The notes: generated by a model from the sequence alone, not told the origin. Shown: positions 44,171-54,615, counted from the stretch's first letter. The stretch is 64,000 nucleotides of DNA from Mycobacterium sp. AT1 (GCF_002043095.1 NZ_MVOC01000004.1:21286-85285), one strand, 5' to 3'. Numbers and translations: made by a program.

Positions 44171-45645
44171 ACACCTCACTGCGACGTATTTCGATCGCCA
44201 TCATGGGCCTGATCGTGCTGCTGCTGGCCAATGCCACGCTGACACAGGTCTTTCGGGCCGACGGGCTCCGGTCGGACCCCCGCAACCAGCGGGTGCTGCT
44301 CGACGAGTACTCCCGTCAGCGCGGCCAGATCTCGGCCGGCGGGCAGCTGCTCGCCTACTCCACCTCGACCGACGGGCACTTCCGCTTCCTGCGGGTGTAC
44401 CCCAACCCGAAGGCGTACGCCCCGGTGACCGGCTTCTACTCGCTGCTGTACTCCAGCACCGGGCTGGAGCGCGCCGAGGACACCGTCCTCAACGGCTCCG
44501 ACGAACGCCTGTTCGGCCGTCGGCTCGCCGACTTCTTCACCGGCCGCGATCCACGCGGCGGGAACGTCGCCACCACCATCAATCCACAGGTACAGCAAGC
44601 CGCCTGGGATGCCATGCAGAAGGGGTGCAACGGCGGCCCATGCAAGGGCTCGGTCGTGGCATTGGAGCCGTCCACCGGAAAGATCCTCGGGATGGTCTCG
44701 TCACCGTCATATGACCCAAACCTGTTGGCCTCACACGACGGCAACGTGCAATCCGACTCCTGGCAGCAGTTGCGGGACGACCCCGAGTCGCCGCTGGTCA
44801 ACCGCGCCATCTCCGAGACCTACCCGCCAGGGTCGACGTTCAAGGTGATCACCACGGCGGCGGCACTCGCGAACGGCGCCACCCCCGACACCCAGGTCAC
44901 CGCGGCGGCTCGAATCCCGTTGCCCGACAGCACCGCAACGCTGGAGAACTACGGCGGCGCCACGTGCGGCAACGGCCCGACCGCCAGCTTGCGCACGGCG
45001 TTCGCGAAGTCGTGCAACACGGCATTCGTCGACCTCGGCATCAAGACCGGCGCCGACAAGCTGCGCAGTACCGCGCAGGCGTTCGGGCTCGACACCGCTC
45101 CCCCACCCATCCCGCTCCAGGTGGCCGGGTCGACCGTCGGCCCCATCGGTGACGACGCCGCCTTGGGGATGTCGAGCATCGGCCAGAAGGACGTCGCCGT
45201 CACCCCGCTGCAGAACGCGATGGTCGCCGCGACCGTCGCGAACGGCGGCGTGACGATGCAGCCGTACCTGGTGGAGGACCTCAAGGGACCCGACCTCGCC
45301 AACATCAGCTCGACCAGCCCCAATGAGCTTCGTCGTGCGGTGTCTCCGCAGGTCGCCACTACACTTACGGACCTGATGATCGACGCTGAGCAGGCGACCC
45401 AGCAGACGGGATCCATCGCGGGCGTGCAGATCGCCTCCAAGACCGGAACGGCCGAACACGGCTCCGATCCGCGGAACACCCCGCCCCACGCCTGGTACAT
45501 CGCCTTCGCCCCTGCCAAGGCGCCGAAGGTCGCGATCGCGGTCCTAGTGGAGAATGGCGGGGACCGATTGTCCGCGACCGGTGGCGCACTCGCTGCGCCG
45601 ATCGGCCGGGCAACCATTGCCGCGGCCCTGCGGGAGGGATCATGA
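44167..45645 (+). CDS. pbpA: PbpA, class B penicillin-binding protein (D,D-transpeptidase)
   Basis: 492 aa. N-terminal signal anchor ([22 protein letters not shown], residues 8-29), a dimerisation region, then the transpeptidase domain with SxxK in PPGSTFKVI (about 222), SxN in FAKSCNTAF (about 280) and KTG in [10 protein letters not shown] (about 424). It cross-links peptidoglycan outside the membrane, working with RodA. In M. tuberculosis PknB phosphorylates it and sets its septal localisation. Start ATG 44167 overlaps the rodA stop; stop overlaps pknA by 4 bp. Confidence 0.96.
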   Translation: MNTSLRRISIAIMGLIVLLLANATLTQVFRADGLRSDPRNQRVLLDEYSRQRGQISAGGQLLAYSTSTDGHFRFLRVYPNPKAYAPVTGFYSLLYSSTGLERAEDTVLNGSDERLFGRRLADFFTGRDPRGGNVATTINPQVQQAAWDAMQKGCNGGPCKGSVVALEPSTGKILGMVSSPSYDPNLLASHDGNVQSDSWQQLRDDPESPLVNRAISETYPPGSTFKVITTAAALANGATPDTQVTAAARIPLPDSTATLENYGGATCGNGPTASLRTAFAKSCNTAFVDLGIKTGADKLRSTAQAFGLDTAPPPIPLQVAGSTVGPIGDDAALGMSSIGQKDVAVTPLQNAMVAATVANGGVTMQPYLVEDLKGPDLANISSTSPNELRRAVSPQVATTLTDLMIDAEQATQQTGSIAGVQIASKTGTAEHGSDPRNTPPHAWYIAFAPAKAPKVAIAVLVENGGDRLSATGGALAAPIGRATIAAALREGS

Positions 45646-46865
45646 CCGCGCGCGTCGGAGTGACGCTGTCCGACCGCTACCGTCTTCAGCGACTCATCGC
45701 GACGGGCGGTATGGGCCAGGTGTGGGAAGCCCTCGACGCCCGCCTCGGACGCCAGGTCGCCATCAAGGTGCTCAAGGCCGAGTTCTCCTCTGACCCCGAG
45801 TTCGTGGAGCGGTTCCGCGCCGAGGCCCGAATCGTGGCCATGCTGAACCATCCCGGCATCGCCAGCGTCTACGACTACGGCGAGACCGAGCTCGAGGACG
45901 CCCGCACCGCCTACCTGGTGATGGAGATGGTCACCGGCGAGCCGCTCAACTCGGTGCTCAAACGCACTGGGCGACTGTCGCTTCGGCACTCCCTCGACAT
46001 GTTGGAGCAGACCGGGCGGGCGCTGCAGGTCGCGCACACCGCCGGGTTGGTGCACCGTGACGTCAAGCCGGGCAACATCCTGATCACCCCGACCGGCCAG
46101 GTGAAGCTGACCGACTTCGGCATCGCCAAGGCCGTCGACGCCGCGCCCGTCACGCAGACCGGCATGGTCATGGGCACCGCGCAGTACATCGCTCCCGAGC
46201 AGGCGCTCGGCCGCGACGCCACCCCTGCCAGTGACGTCTACTCGCTGGGCGTCGTCGGCTACGAATCCGTGGCCGGTCGCCGACCGTTCATCGGTGAGGG
46301 CGCGCTGACCGTCGCGATGAAGCACATCAAGGAGCAGCCGGCGCCGCTGCCTGCCGACATCCCGCCCAACGTCCGCGAGCTGATCGAGATCAGCCTGCTC
46401 AAGGAGCCCGGCCAGCGGTACCGCACCGGCGGTTCGTTCGCCGACGCCGTCGCCGCGGTCCGCGCCGGCCGCAGACCCCCGCGGCCCAACCATGCGCCGA
46501 GCATCGGCCGGGCCACCCCGGCCGCCATCCCGTCGACCGCACAGACCCGCGCGGTCCCCGACTACGGCCGGCCTCCGACGGCCAGCGTCCGCACCACCCG
46601 GCCGCCGACCGGCAGCCATCGCACGCCTCCCCCGAAGCGCACGTTCTCACCCGGTCAGCGCGCGCTGCTGTGGGCGGCAGGTGTGCTCGGCGCCCTCGCC
46701 ATCATCATTGCGATCCTCATGGTCCTCAACGTCCAGGATCGCAACGACAAGAAGACGGCCCCGTCCACCGAGACCAGCACCACGGTGGTCTCGGTACCTC
46801 CGCCAACGCCGGGCGCCATGCCCAGCCTCAGCGGGCCTTCACTCGCAGAACAGATGTATCGATGA
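45642..46865 (+). CDS. pknA: PknA, Ser/Thr protein kinase
   Basis: 407 aa. Hanks kinase domain, residues 10-270: [15 protein letters not shown] (Gly loop), [10 protein letters not shown] (Lys), [14 protein letters not shown] (catalytic loop), [11 protein letters not shown], and the activation loop with [15 protein letters not shown]. Juxtamembrane part is Pro/Arg/Thr-rich, then one membrane helix ([22 protein letters not shown], about 342) and a short extracytoplasmic tail with no PASTA domains. It regulates cell shape and division together with PknB. 4-bp overlap with pbpA and pknB. Confidence 0.97.
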   Translation: MTARVGVTLSDRYRLQRLIATGGMGQVWEALDARLGRQVAIKVLKAEFSSDPEFVERFRAEARIVAMLNHPGIASVYDYGETELEDARTAYLVMEMVTGEPLNSVLKRTGRLSLRHSLDMLEQTGRALQVAHTAGLVHRDVKPGNILITPTGQVKLTDFGIAKAVDAAPVTQTGMVMGTAQYIAPEQALGRDATPASDVYSLGVVGYESVAGRRPFIGEGALTVAMKHIKEQPAPLPADIPPNVRELIEISLLKEPGQRYRTGGSFADAVAAVRAGRRPPRPNHAPSIGRATPAAIPSTAQTRAVPDYGRPPTASVRTTRPPTGSHRTPPPKRTFSPGQRALLWAAGVLGALAIIIAILMVLNVQDRNDKKTAPSTETSTTVVSVPPPTPGAMPSLSGPSLAEQMYR

Positions 46866-48751
46866 CCACCCCTCAGCACCTGTCCGACCGCTACGAACTG
46901 GGAGAAATCCTCGGCTTTGGTGGCATGTCGGAGGTTCATCTCGCCCGCGACGTGCGGCTGCACCGTGACGTTGCGGTCAAGGTGCTGCGCGCGGACCTCG
47001 CGAGGGATCCGAGCTTCTACCTTCGCTTCCGCCGCGAGGCGCAGAACGCGGCCGCGCTGAACCACCCCGCCATCGTCGCGGTGTACGACACCGGTGAGGC
47101 CGAGACCGCGACCGGGCCACTGCCCTACATCGTGATGGAGTACGTCGAAGGCGTCACGCTGCGCGACATCGTGCACAACGACGGCCCCCTCGAACCCCGT
47201 CGAGCCATCGAGATCATCGCCGACGCCTGCCAGGCACTGAACTTCAGCCACCAGCACGGCATCATCCACCGCGACGTCAAACCCGCCAACATCATGATGA
47301 GCAAGTCCGGCGCCGTGAAGGTGATGGACTTCGGCATCGCCCGCGCGCTGCACGACGGTGGCGTCAGCGTCACCCAGACCGCCGCGGTCATCGGCACCGC
47401 GCAGTACCTGTCCCCCGAGCAGGCACGCGGCGAAACGGTCGACGCCCGCTCCGACGTGTACTCCCTGGGCTGTGTGCTGTACGAATTGCTCACCGGCGAA
47501 CCACCTTTCGTCGGTGACTCCCCCGTCGCCGTGGCCTACCAGCACGTCCGCGAAGACCCGGTCCCGCCGTCGGAGCGCAACCCGGTGTTGACCCCCGACC
47601 TGGACGCCGTCGTGCTCAAGGCACTGGCCAAGAACCCCGACAACCGCTACCAGACCGCCGCCGAGATGCGCACCGACCTGATCCGCGTGCACAGCGGCGA
47701 AGCGCCCGAGGCGCCCAAGGTGTTCACCGACGCCGAGCGGACGTCGTTGTTGGCTGCCAGCCCCCTGATCGGCCGCCACCAGCAGCCGACCGAGAACATC
47801 CCGACGCATCAGCGCACCCACGTGCCCAAGGAGCGCAACCCCGCCATCGGCCGGTGGTTCGCCATCGTCGCGGTGCTCGCGGTGCTCACCGTCGTCGTGA
47901 CGGTGCTGCTGAACTTCGTCGGCGGCAACCCGCGCGACGTCCAGATCCCAGACCTGCGCGGCCAGAAGTACGACGAGGCCGTCGTCTCCCTGCAGAACCT
48001 CGGCTTCAAGACCGTCCGCAGCCAGCAGCCGGACTCCGAGGTGCCCGTCGGCGACGTCATCAGCACCGACCCCGCGGCCAACACCGCTGCCGCCCGCGAC
48101 GACCAGATCACCATCAACGTGTCGACCGGTCCACAGCAGGCCGAGGTGCCGGACTGCGCGGGCGTCACCTTCTCCGAATGCTCGACCAAGCTACGGGCCG
48201 CCGGCTTCGAGAAGATCCAGCAGCAGTTGTCTGCGTCGTTGCCGGAGCAGAAGGACCGGGTGCTGGTGACCAACCCGGTGGCCAACTCGTCGTCGGCCAT
48301 CACCAACGTCATCACGATCGTCATCGGCAGCGGACCGAACAAGAAGACGGTCCCGTCGGTCGCCGGCCAGACCGTCGAAGTGGCGACGCAGATCCTCGTC
48401 GCCAACGAATTCACCGCACCGCCCATCCCGGTCGAGGTCGACGGGCTCGCCAACACCAAGGGTCAGGTGATGGGGACCCTTCCGGCGGCCAACACCCCCG
48501 ACGTGCCCGTGGACACGCCGATCCAGCTGCAGGTGTCGCGCGGCAACCAGTTCACGATGCCGTCGCTGCTCGGGCAGTTCTGGGTCGACGCCGAACCACT
48601 GCTGCGGTCGATGGGGTGGACCGGCGAATTGAACAAGCTCCCCAACGCGCAGAACAGCGGCTATCCCACCAACTCGGTGGCCACGATGAGTCCGTCGGCA
48701 GGAACCCCGTTGAAGTTCGGCGATCCGGTCACGATCAGCTTCGCGCAGTAG
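46862..48751 (+). CDS. pknB: PknB, PASTA-domain Ser/Thr protein kinase
   Basis: 629 aa. Kinase domain 10-275: [51 protein letters not shown] and the activation loop [17 protein letters not shown], whose Thr residues are autophosphorylated in this family. Membrane helix about 332-352. The outside part has four PASTA repeats (for example [58 protein letters not shown]), which sense muropeptides or lipid II. PknB is the essential kinase of growth and septum formation. The 3' end overlaps the trpG 3' end by 17 bp. Confidence 0.97.
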   Translation: MTTPQHLSDRYELGEILGFGGMSEVHLARDVRLHRDVAVKVLRADLARDPSFYLRFRREAQNAAALNHPAIVAVYDTGEAETATGPLPYIVMEYVEGVTLRDIVHNDGPLEPRRAIEIIADACQALNFSHQHGIIHRDVKPANIMMSKSGAVKVMDFGIARALHDGGVSVTQTAAVIGTAQYLSPEQARGETVDARSDVYSLGCVLYELLTGEPPFVGDSPVAVAYQHVREDPVPPSERNPVLTPDLDAVVLKALAKNPDNRYQTAAEMRTDLIRVHSGEAPEAPKVFTDAERTSLLAASPLIGRHQQPTENIPTHQRTHVPKERNPAIGRWFAIVAVLAVLTVVVTVLLNFVGGNPRDVQIPDLRGQKYDEAVVSLQNLGFKTVRSQQPDSEVPVGDVISTDPAANTAAARDDQITINVSTGPQQAEVPDCAGVTFSECSTKLRAAGFEKIQQQLSASLPEQKDRVLVTNPVANSSSAITNVITIVIGSGPNKKTVPSVAGQTVEVATQILVANEFTAPPIPVEVDGLANTKGQVMGTLPAANTPDVPVDTPIQLQVSRGNQFTMPSLLGQFWVDAEPLLRSMGWTGELNKLPNAQNSGYPTNSVATMSPSAGTPLKFGDPVTISFAQ

Positions 48752-49403
48752 CCGTCCGCACGGTATCGGCGACCTCGCGCTCGAGCGTGCCGACCAGACC
48801 CTCGTCGAGCGGTTGACCGCACGCCGCCAGCCAGTTGGCCAGCATCCGGTGCCCGCCCTCGGTCAGGATGGACTCGGGGTGGAACTGCACACCGTGAATC
48901 GGTAGCTCGACGTGCTGCACGCCCATCACCACGCCGCCCGACGTCCGCGCCGTCACCTCGAGGGCGGCGGGCATCGTCTCGGGCAGGATCGTCAGCGAGT
49001 GGTACCTCGTCGCCGTGAACGGATCCGGAAGTCCTTTCAGCACACCAACATTCGCGTGATTCACGCTGCTGGTCTTGCCGTGCAGGAGCTCCGGTGCGCG
49101 GTCCACCGTGCCGCCGAAGGCCACCCCGATGGCCTGGTGCCCGAGGCACACGCCGAGCAGGGGAGTCGACGCGGCCGCGGCGGCGTGGACGAGGGGGATC
49201 GACGCGCCAGCCCGCTCCGGGGTGCCCGGCCCAGGGCTCAGCAGAATGCCGTCGAAGTCCTCGGCGGCCTTGGCGACGTCGGCCTCGGACGCCAGTCGCG
49301 GGTCGTCGTTGCGCCACACGTCGGCATGCACGCCCAACTGTCCGAGGTACTGGACCAGGTTGAACACGAAGCTGTCGTAGTTGTCGACGACGAGAACACG
49401 CAT
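48735..49403 (-). CDS. trpG: Aminodeoxychorismate/anthranilate synthase component II (glutamine amidotransferase)
   Basis: 222 aa. Class I amidotransferase: VLVVDNYDSFVFNLVQYLGQLG, ILLSPGPGTPERAG (oxyanion strand), LLGVCLGHQAIG (nucleophile Cys, about 84), and GVQFHPESILTEGG (His-x-Glu, about 174). It supplies ammonia from glutamine to the chorismate-binding component I, for p-aminobenzoate/folate and possibly tryptophan. In mycobacteria it is Rv0013, next to pknB in the opposite direction, as here. The partner gene is not in the window. Confidence 0.93.
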   Translation of the reverse strand: MRVLVVDNYDSFVFNLVQYLGQLGVHADVWRNDDPRLASEADVAKAAEDFDGILLSPGPGTPERAGASIPLVHAAAAASTPLLGVCLGHQAIGVAFGGTVDRAPELLHGKTSSVNHANVGVLKGLPDPFTATRYHSLTILPETMPAALEVTARTSGGVVMGVQHVELPIHGVQFHPESILTEGGHRMLANWLAACGQPLDEGLVGTLEREVADTVRTATARS

Positions 49404-49491
49404 CCGCCCAGGTTATCCGACCACCACCCCCCGCGATTTCGGCGCGTTCATCCGCGGTCAGCGCGGGTGAGCGCGCCGAATCCGCAAGAGG

Positions 49492-50235
49492 TCAGTAGCC
49501 GAGGGGGCCGGCCGGCTTCGCGTAGCGCATGCGCACCGCCGGGGGATGGGCGACGACGTTCGCGTCGGCCTGGCGTTCCTCGGTGTAGCCGAGCCCGAAC
49601 CGCAGCACGTACCGCTTGTAGAGCTCGACCATCGGCGACGCGGCGAGGGCCGCCTGCATCGCAGAGGCGTCACCAATCGCGGTGACCACATAGGGCGGGC
49701 TGTACGTGCGGCCGTTGAGCAGAAGGGTGTTGCCGACGCACAGGGGAGCGGAGGTGGCGATGATCCGTTGATCCTGCATCTGAATGGCTTCCGCGCCCGC
49801 GCTCCACATCGCGTTCAGGACCGCCTCGATGTCCTGTTGATGGACGACGAGGTCGTCGGCCGACGCGTCGCCGGGGAACCGGCCCTCGGCGTCGCGCTGG
49901 GCGTCGTTCAGCGTGACGACAAGACCAGGCCCGTGCACGGCCACCAGACCGGCGTCGGCCGTGAGCGCGTCGGCCCGCTGGGTCAGCGCGGTGAGCGCAG
50001 CCGACGCGTTGCCGCCGTGATGGTTGTCGACCTCGTCGACCAGCCGTTCGCGCTGCGCGGACAATCCGTCGACCGACGCCTGCGCATCACGGACCAGGTC
50101 CACGAGCCGCGGCGCGTCGCTGCGGCGGATCTCGCTGCCGCCGGACACGGTGTGGGTGGTGGCCAACAACAACCCTGCACAAAGGCAGACGACGGGCACG
50201 CCGAAGCGCCAGGGGGACCGGCCCGCACGAGCCAT
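49492..50235 (-). CDS. DUF881 membrane-anchored protein (Rv0012-like)
   Basis: 247 aa from ATG 50235, with GGAGGAGA upstream. N-terminal membrane helix (WRFGVPVVCLCAGLLLATTHTVS, residues 9-31), a coiled-coil stretch (LVDLVRDAQASVDGLSAQRERLVDEV), then the DUF881 fold with GPGLVVTLNDAQRDAEG and VLNAMWSAGAEAIQMQDQRI. Function unknown; DUF881 proteins often lie beside division genes in actinobacteria, and this one is between trpG and crgA as in M. tuberculosis. Confidence 0.88.
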   Translation of the reverse strand: MARAGRSPWRFGVPVVCLCAGLLLATTHTVSGGSEIRRSDAPRLVDLVRDAQASVDGLSAQRERLVDEVDNHHGGNASAALTALTQRADALTADAGLVAVHGPGLVVTLNDAQRDAEGRFPGDASADDLVVHQQDIEAVLNAMWSAGAEAIQMQDQRIIATSAPLCVGNTLLLNGRTYSPPYVVTAIGDASAMQAALAASPMVELYKRYVLRFGLGYTEERQADANVVAHPPAVRMRYAKPAGPLGY

Positions 50236-50335
50236 GGTTTCTCCTCCCCGCACGGTGCTGCGTTAGGCTCTGGGTTGCATCCGCTCCATCGTCGCACCGC
50301 ATAGCTCGCGTGGCGCCAACTGCCCGAAGGTAACC

Positions 50336-50620
50336 ATGCCCAAGTCCAAGGTTCGCAAGAAGAACGACTTCACGATCAGCCCCGTCAGTCGGACGCCGGT
50401 CAAGGTCAAGGTTGGCCCGTCGAGCGTCTGGTTCGTGGTGTTGTTCGTCGGCCTGATGCTCCTCGGCCTGGTGTGGTTGTTGGTGTTCCAGCTGGCCGCG
50501 ACCAACCCCGTCGACGCTCCCAGCTTCCTGGCCTGGATGGCCAATCTGGCGCAGTGGAACTACGCGATCGCGTTTGCCTTCATGATCACCGGGCTGTTGC
50601 TCACGATGCGTTGGCGATGA
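50336..50620 (+). CDS. crgA: CrgA, septation inhibitor/divisome protein
   Basis: 94 aa. [16 protein letters not shown] is the conserved basic N-terminus. Two membrane helices follow: [23 protein letters not shown] and [20 protein letters not shown]. CrgA recruits FtsZ, FtsQ, FtsI and CwsA at mycobacterial septa. It is divergent from the DUF881 gene (100 bp between starts). Confidence 0.95.
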   Translation: MPKSKVRKKNDFTISPVSRTPVKVKVGPSSVWFVVLFVGLMLLGLVWLLVFQLAATNPVDAPSFLAWMANLAQWNYAIAFAFMITGLLLTMRWR

Positions 50621-50775
50621 GCGACACCGTCACCAGGATCGATCCGCCGTCGTCGCGTTGCGTTCTCCTGCCCGCAACCTGCCCGTCACCCAATCACATG
50701 GATGTGATTCATCCCCATTGGGGATAGCACTTGTGGATAACTTGATCAAGCGCGCATACGGGGTGGTAATACCCA

Positions 50776-51195
50776 ATGCAGCAAACTGAATGGGGCCCCT
50801 CGACCGGGGGCATCGCCGCCGCTGGCGCCGTCGGTCTAGCCATGGCCATTGCCGCTGTGACGCTGGTCACAGACGTGCCGGGACGTGTCCTTGCCGGCAT
50901 TGCCGCGGTGGGTCTGCTGACGTTTGCGGGCATGTCGTGGCGAGCCAGACCAAAACTGGCAATCACCGATGCCGGATTAGCCGTGCGCGGCTGGTTCGGC
51001 ACTCACGTTTTCGCCCGCAACGACGTCGCGAAGATCCGCATCACGGAGTTCCGACGGATCGGACGAAAGGTGCGCCTGCTCGAGATCGACACCGTCGCCG
51101 ACGACCGTCTGCTGGTGTTCACCCGCTGGGATCTCGGCACCGATCCACTCGACGTCCTCGACGCGTTGACCGCCGCCGGCTACGCCGGCAGGTAA
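50776..51195 (+). CDS. PH-domain membrane protein (Rv0010c-like)
   Basis: 139 aa. Two membrane helices (GIAAAGAVGLAMAIAAVTLV and VLAGIAAVGLLTFAGMSW) followed by a small bacterial PH-like domain, residues 60-139: KLAITDAGLAVRGWFGTHVFARNDVAKIRITEFRRIGRK and LLVFTRWDLGTDPLDVLDAL. Conserved and uncharacterised in the same position in M. tuberculosis. The ATG is close to a TATACC-like AT patch (50756-50772). Confidence 0.88.
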   Translation: MQQTEWGPSTGGIAAAGAVGLAMAIAAVTLVTDVPGRVLAGIAAVGLLTFAGMSWRARPKLAITDAGLAVRGWFGTHVFARNDVAKIRITEFRRIGRKVRLLEIDTVADDRLLVFTRWDLGTDPLDVLDALTAAGYAGR

Positions 51196-51256
51196 CCACC
51201 CGCACACGAAGACGCCCCGCGAGATTCACCCGCGGGGCGCATCGGTTGGAACTGGG

Positions 51257-51802
51257 TCAGGAAATGGTGATCGAATCGATCACGACCGGCTCGGTCGGGC
51301 GGTCGCCCGGGCCCGTCGGCGTGCTGCCGATGGCGTCAACGACGGCCTGCGAATCGGGGTCGACGACCTCACCGAAGATGGTGTGCTTGCGGTTCAGGTG
51401 CGGCGTCTTGCCGACGGTGATGAAGAACTGCGAGCCGTTGGTGCCGGGGCCCGCGTTGGCCATGGCCAGCAGGTACGGCTTGTCGAAGGCCAGCTCGGGG
51501 TGGAACTCGTCGGCGAACTGGTAGCCGGGTCCGCCGCGTCCGGTGCCCGTGGGGTCGCCGCCCTGGAGCATGAAACCGGAGATGACGCGGTGGAACACTG
51601 CGCCGTCGTAGAACGGGCCCTCGGTGCCGCCCGACGCGTTCTCGGTGCTGTAATCCTTGGTGCCCTGGGCCAAACCGACGAAGTTCGCGACGGTCTTGGG
51701 GGCGTGATTTCCGAAGAGCGCGATCTTGATGTCACCGCGGTTGGTGTGCAGGGTCGCGGTTGCTGTCTGTATGGGACTCGTCACGGGATGCCAGTGTGCC
51801 AT
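51257..51802 (-). CDS. ppiA: Peptidyl-prolyl cis-trans isomerase A (cyclophilin)
   Basis: 181 aa from ATG 51802. Cyclophilin motifs: [49 protein letters not shown] (catalytic Arg), [18 protein letters not shown] and [11 protein letters not shown]. It speeds proline isomerisation during folding; no signal peptide, so cytosolic. It converges on the PH-domain gene and lies divergent to cwsA, as in M. tuberculosis. Confidence 0.95.
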   Translation of the reverse strand: MAHWHPVTSPIQTATATLHTNRGDIKIALFGNHAPKTVANFVGLAQGTKDYSTENASGGTEGPFYDGAVFHRVISGFMLQGGDPTGTGRGGPGYQFADEFHPELAFDKPYLLAMANAGPGTNGSQFFITVGKTPHLNRKHTIFGEVVDPDSQAVVDAIGSTPTGPGDRPTEPVVIDSITIS

Positions 51803-51888
51803 TTCGCGTTTCACTAGCGAGTTCCGCCCCCTCCAATCGGGCACACAATAGGGTGGTCGCCGGACGTCCCCCGCAGAGAGGCTTACGC

Positions 51889-52326
51889 ATGAGCTCGACC
51901 ACCAGTGCCGCCCGTTTGACCCCGTCGGCACGCCTCGCCCGCGGTTTGAAGTACTCGACGGTCGGTCCGGTCGACGTGACCAGGGGAGCGGTCGGCGTTG
52001 CGCTGAACTCGACGCGGTCATCGGTGGGATGGGTGGCCAATCGCTATCGACGCGACCGGCTCAAGAGCCAGCTGACGAAGGATCTCGCCGCCGCCCAGGA
52101 AGTCATCGCCAGCGAGCTCGCGGCCGCCCAGGAAGTCGTCACCAGCCTTCCCGATGCGTTGAAGAAGGCCCGCCGGACGAAGCGTCGCCCCAAGCCGGCC
52201 GTGGTGATCGGGGTGGGCGTGGCGGTGCTTGCCGTCGGCGCCGTGTCGTTCTCCATCATCAGGCGCTCGACGCAGCCCGAGCCGTCACCGCTGCCGCCGA
52301 GCGTCGACGCGACGCCGAAGCCCTGA
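51889..52326 (+). CDS. cwsA: CwsA, cell wall synthesis protein
   Basis: 145 aa. Basic N-terminal half with two short repeated helices ([27 protein letters not shown]), then a single C-terminal membrane helix ([20 protein letters not shown]). CwsA interacts with CrgA and Wag31 and affects polar growth and septum formation. Position and direction match Rv0008c. The next chromosomal gene should be the alaT tRNA; here only its 3' half is found 385 bp further on. Confidence 0.92.
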   Translation: MSSTTSAARLTPSARLARGLKYSTVGPVDVTRGAVGVALNSTRSSVGWVANRYRRDRLKSQLTKDLAAAQEVIASELAAAQEVVTSLPDALKKARRTKRRPKPAVVIGVGVAVLAVGAVSFSIIRRSTQPEPSPLPPSVDATPKP

Positions 52327-52652
52327 GTTCGCCGTCGCGGTCGCAAGACGACCGGGCCTTTGCGGCGGCGAATCTGATTCGGGAGCGGGCCAATTGGGAC
52401 GCATTGGCGCGCAACGTCGCCGACGTCACGTTCCTCGCGCGTCAGCAGGGCCTGTTGGACTCGCCGTGGACGGTGTATCTCTTCGATGACCACCATGGCC
52501 CCTACCTGACGGTCGAGCCGTCCGGAGAATGGACGCTGGGGGAGTGGGGCGGGATCCTTTACGCCGCCTCGGGTCAACGCGGAGTCTGCCGGGCGTCCAA
52601 CGCCATCGTCGCCCGTGCGCGCTTCGCCCTCATCGAGGGGTTGGAGCGGTAG
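52323..52652 (+). CDS. Uncharacterised small protein after cwsA (start uncertain)
   Basis: A frame read to TAG at 52652, overlapping the end of cwsA. The coding part RAFAAANLIRERANWDALARNVADVTFLARQQGLLDSPWTVYLFDDHHGPYLTVEPSGEW has normal codon use and looks real. No ATG or GTG starts it in a sensible place: the first codons after the overlap are CTG (52323), then none until TTG. A start within cwsA is possible. No family recognised. Confidence 0.45.
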   Translation: MSSPSRSQDDRAFAAANLIRERANWDALARNVADVTFLARQQGLLDSPWTVYLFDDHHGPYLTVEPSGEWTLGEWGGILYAASGQRGVCRASNAIVARARFALIEGLER

Positions 52653-52710
52653 GCGCGAGCCCTCATCGGATGTTGACGCTGCGTCCCCAGACGGGGGAGA
52701 AAAATGCTTG

Positions 52711-52755
52711 TGGAGCCTAGGAGATTCGAACTCCTGACATCTGCCTTGCAAAGGC
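52711..52755 (-). pseudogene. alaT: 3' half of tRNA-Ala (TGC), left attachment core
   Basis: On the minus strand it reads from GCC of the anticodon stem, loop TTTGCAA (anticodon TGC), GGCAG, T loop TTCGAAT, to acceptor AGGCTCC and discriminator A. The 5' half (acceptor 5' strand, D arm) is not joined to it; the sequence breaks at GCGAAAC. This is the chromosomal site where the element entered. Confidence 0.8.
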
Positions 52756-52836
52756 GAAACATGTTGCTGGTGAACGATTCTCGATTGTCGTCACCTACCG
52801 AAAGAGGTCAGTGAAGTTCGTTCCAGTTATCGTTAG

Positions 52837-52855
52837 CTGTGGGCAGGACGTGGGC
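52837..52855. repeat. Arm-type repeat near left attachment site
   Basis: CTGTGGGCAGGACGTGGGC, two GTGGGC units, starting 82 bp inside the left attachment core. The copy at 60847 has the same distance to its own core. Likely integrase arm-binding sites. Confidence 0.5.
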
Positions 52856-52882
52856 GGCCTCTGTGTGAGATCGTTTCGATCG

Positions 52883-53473
52883 CTAGAGCGCAGACGGCCC
52901 CTCCGGCATCAGAGCCTGAGCAAGCTTGTCTTCAAGATCGTAAATTTCGCCAAGCCGACTATCGTCAGCACCCTGCATTGCCGTTAGTAGACCGGCAAGG
53001 TGTTTCGTGGCATCTGAGCGCGCAGCATCAGCCACGCGTCTGCGGTCGACCGCGAGCCTTCGCTGTTCTCCCCAAGCGTCCTGCCACGACTTGATCGTTG
53101 CTTCCGCGGCCTCCAACCGAGCGCGCAGCTCCGCGATCTCAGCATCCACCTTTGCCTCATCGCCGGCTCCGGCGGTTGAAATCTCCGCCGTTGCGCGGCC
53201 CTGCACCTCCCCGAGAATCTCGTCCCAGGAGATCTTTGGGCTCCGGCCAGTATTCGCGTGGGCGTAAGCCTTAGCTGGGCCGAACTGCAAGTACCACTTG
53301 GCACGGACCTTCCGACCTGGCAGGAGTCTGTTGGGCGGCGGGACTGCGTGATCAGCAGCTTCGTACGCGAGCTGACGAATCCGCGGCGGAGAGACGCCAG
53401 CGGCGGCCGCGACCTGTTCGCAGGTGACCTCCAGCGGCGGCGTCCCGCCTCCTATCGGCTCATCACCTGCCAT
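52883..53473 (-). CDS. Helix-turn-helix and coiled-coil protein (plasmid/element DNA-binding type)
   Basis: 196 aa. Residues 13-70: LEVTCEQVAAAAGVSPPRIRQLAYEAADHAVPPPNRLLPGRKVRAKWY, a MerR/excisionase-like helix-turn-helix with wing. Residues 95-160 are a strongly charged coiled coil (AEIAELRARLEAAEATIKSW). Proteins of this layout are found on plasmids and integrative elements of actinobacteria, where they resemble KfrA-type or replication-region DNA-binding proteins. It is the first gene inside the left attachment site and may regulate the element. It is divergent from 53587. Confidence 0.65.
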   Translation of the reverse strand: MAGDEPIGGGTPPLEVTCEQVAAAAGVSPPRIRQLAYEAADHAVPPPNRLLPGRKVRAKWYLQFGPAKAYAHANTGRSPKISWDEILGEVQGRATAEISTAGAGDEAKVDAEIAELRARLEAAEATIKSWQDAWGEQRRLAVDRRRVADAARSDATKHLAGLLTAMQGADDSRLGEIYDLEDKLAQALMPEGPSAL

Positions 53474-53586
53474 GTCGCAAGTTTACGTAGAGGGGATGCT
53501 CCCGTGACGGATTTCTAACGCGCAATCACGGCTGGGGCGGGCGTGTCTATCGCAATTTTGTCGGTGCTAACGGCGATACTTTCGCT

Positions 53587-54048
53587 ATGGGCAGGCGGTC
53601 CGGCACGGACGGAAGTCTATTTTCGATTCTTTGCGCAGATCGGGAGAAACTTACGCGCGACTGCGCAAGCGCGCCGAGCGCAGCCTCGCTAGAGGACCTC
53701 AGTGTTGCCCAAGAGCATCAGCAACGCCTCCTGCGCTCACGCGTGTTCGGCTCAATCGTCATAGCCATGCCGCCAGGTGTGACGGCCCACCGGGGACTAC
53801 TGAGGGTTGTTAGCGCGCACCTCGCAGGTAGGAATCCAATGGCAGGTATCCAGGGGGCGTGCGTCCACGTAGAGTTCGCGCTTGATAGCCATGGGCCAGA
53901 TAACGCTGGAACGGTCCGTCGTTTCGCGAACGATTTAGCGAATCTGATGGGTCCTGACGCCGCGGTGCGAAGAGCACAGGTCATGCAGTTCGACACAAGT
54001 GACATTGATGCGCTCCTTCTGCCTGCGCACCGTAGCGAGGAGTCTTAA
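53587..54048 (+). CDS. Uncharacterised element protein
   Basis: 153 aa. No family recognised. Polar N-terminus, then VFGSIVIAMPPGVTAHRGLLRVVSAHLAG and VHVEFALDSHGPDNAGTVRRFANDLANLMGPDAAV, an alternating strand-helix pattern. No ribosome site is obvious before ATG 53587. Next to the divergent helix-turn-helix gene. Confidence 0.5.
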   Translation: MGRRSGTDGSLFSILCADREKLTRDCASAPSAASLEDLSVAQEHQQRLLRSRVFGSIVIAMPPGVTAHRGLLRVVSAHLAGRNPMAGIQGACVHVEFALDSHGPDNAGTVRRFANDLANLMGPDAAVRRAQVMQFDTSDIDALLLPAHRSEES

Positions 54049-54100
54049 CCGCCATTTGGGCATTGTTCCGCTATTCTGAGTCCACACAGGAGGGACTCGG

Positions 54101-54415
54101 ATGGACGCAGCACACGACGAACTTCGCGACAGCGAGATCTGCACCGACATCCTGCGCCACTGGTCGAATTTGGACCCGGCGTTCCGAGACGCCATGTTGG
54201 CCGACTACGGAATTGACCGTCTGTCGATGCTGTCCTTATGGACGCTCGACAGTGCACAGAGGGAGAACCTTCTGATTGCGATCCTGCGCCGAACAACAGG
54301 GCGCCCCGTCATCACGGCAGTGGATTTGACCGATAACGAGCGTCTACGACGCCCGGCTTCCGATCCTTGGTCCTACGGACGCATGGGTTGGTCGCCCGGG
54401 TGTGAGTCTGCATAA
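54101..54415 (+). CDS. Uncharacterised 104-aa element protein
   Basis: ATG 54101 follows AGGAGGGAC, a good ribosome site. Helical, acidic first half (ELRDSEICTDILRHWSNLDPAFRDAMLADYGIDRLSMLSLWTLD), basic second half. No family recognised. Tandem with 53587 and possibly co-transcribed. Confidence 0.55.
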   Translation: MDAAHDELRDSEICTDILRHWSNLDPAFRDAMLADYGIDRLSMLSLWTLDSAQRENLLIAILRRTTGRPVITAVDLTDNERLRRPASDPWSYGRMGWSPGCESA

Positions 54416-54596
54416 ACCGAACAACAACACGCGCTCGAAGCCCGGCGCACCGGGCCGTCGAGCTACCCCGGTGCTGGGGATACATTGCTGCCAGAGCCGT
54501 GCTTGCGCGTTGGCACGCGCTGAAGACCTGCAGGTTCCCAGGTTTCCCTAGCTGACCCCGTAGGCTTACTACATACTTGGCATTTATCGCAGCAGG

Positions 54597-54615
54597 TATA
54601 ACCTCGGAGGTTATA
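54597..54615. promoter_or_regulatory. 19-bp perfect palindrome upstream of the small-protein/GAF pair
   Basis: TATAACCTCGGAGGTTATA is self-complementary around a central base. Its first six bases (TATAAC) could be a -10 hexamer, so a dimeric protein bound here would block the promoter of the gene at 54634. The 218-bp gap in which it lies has no gene. Confidence 0.5.

Noticed and set aside
42224..44179. A 651-codon open frame antisense to pstP, rodA
   Set aside because: It is an effect of GC-rich codon positions. Translation is rich in Arg, Asp, Gly and Gln without domains, and the sense strand encodes well-known genes.
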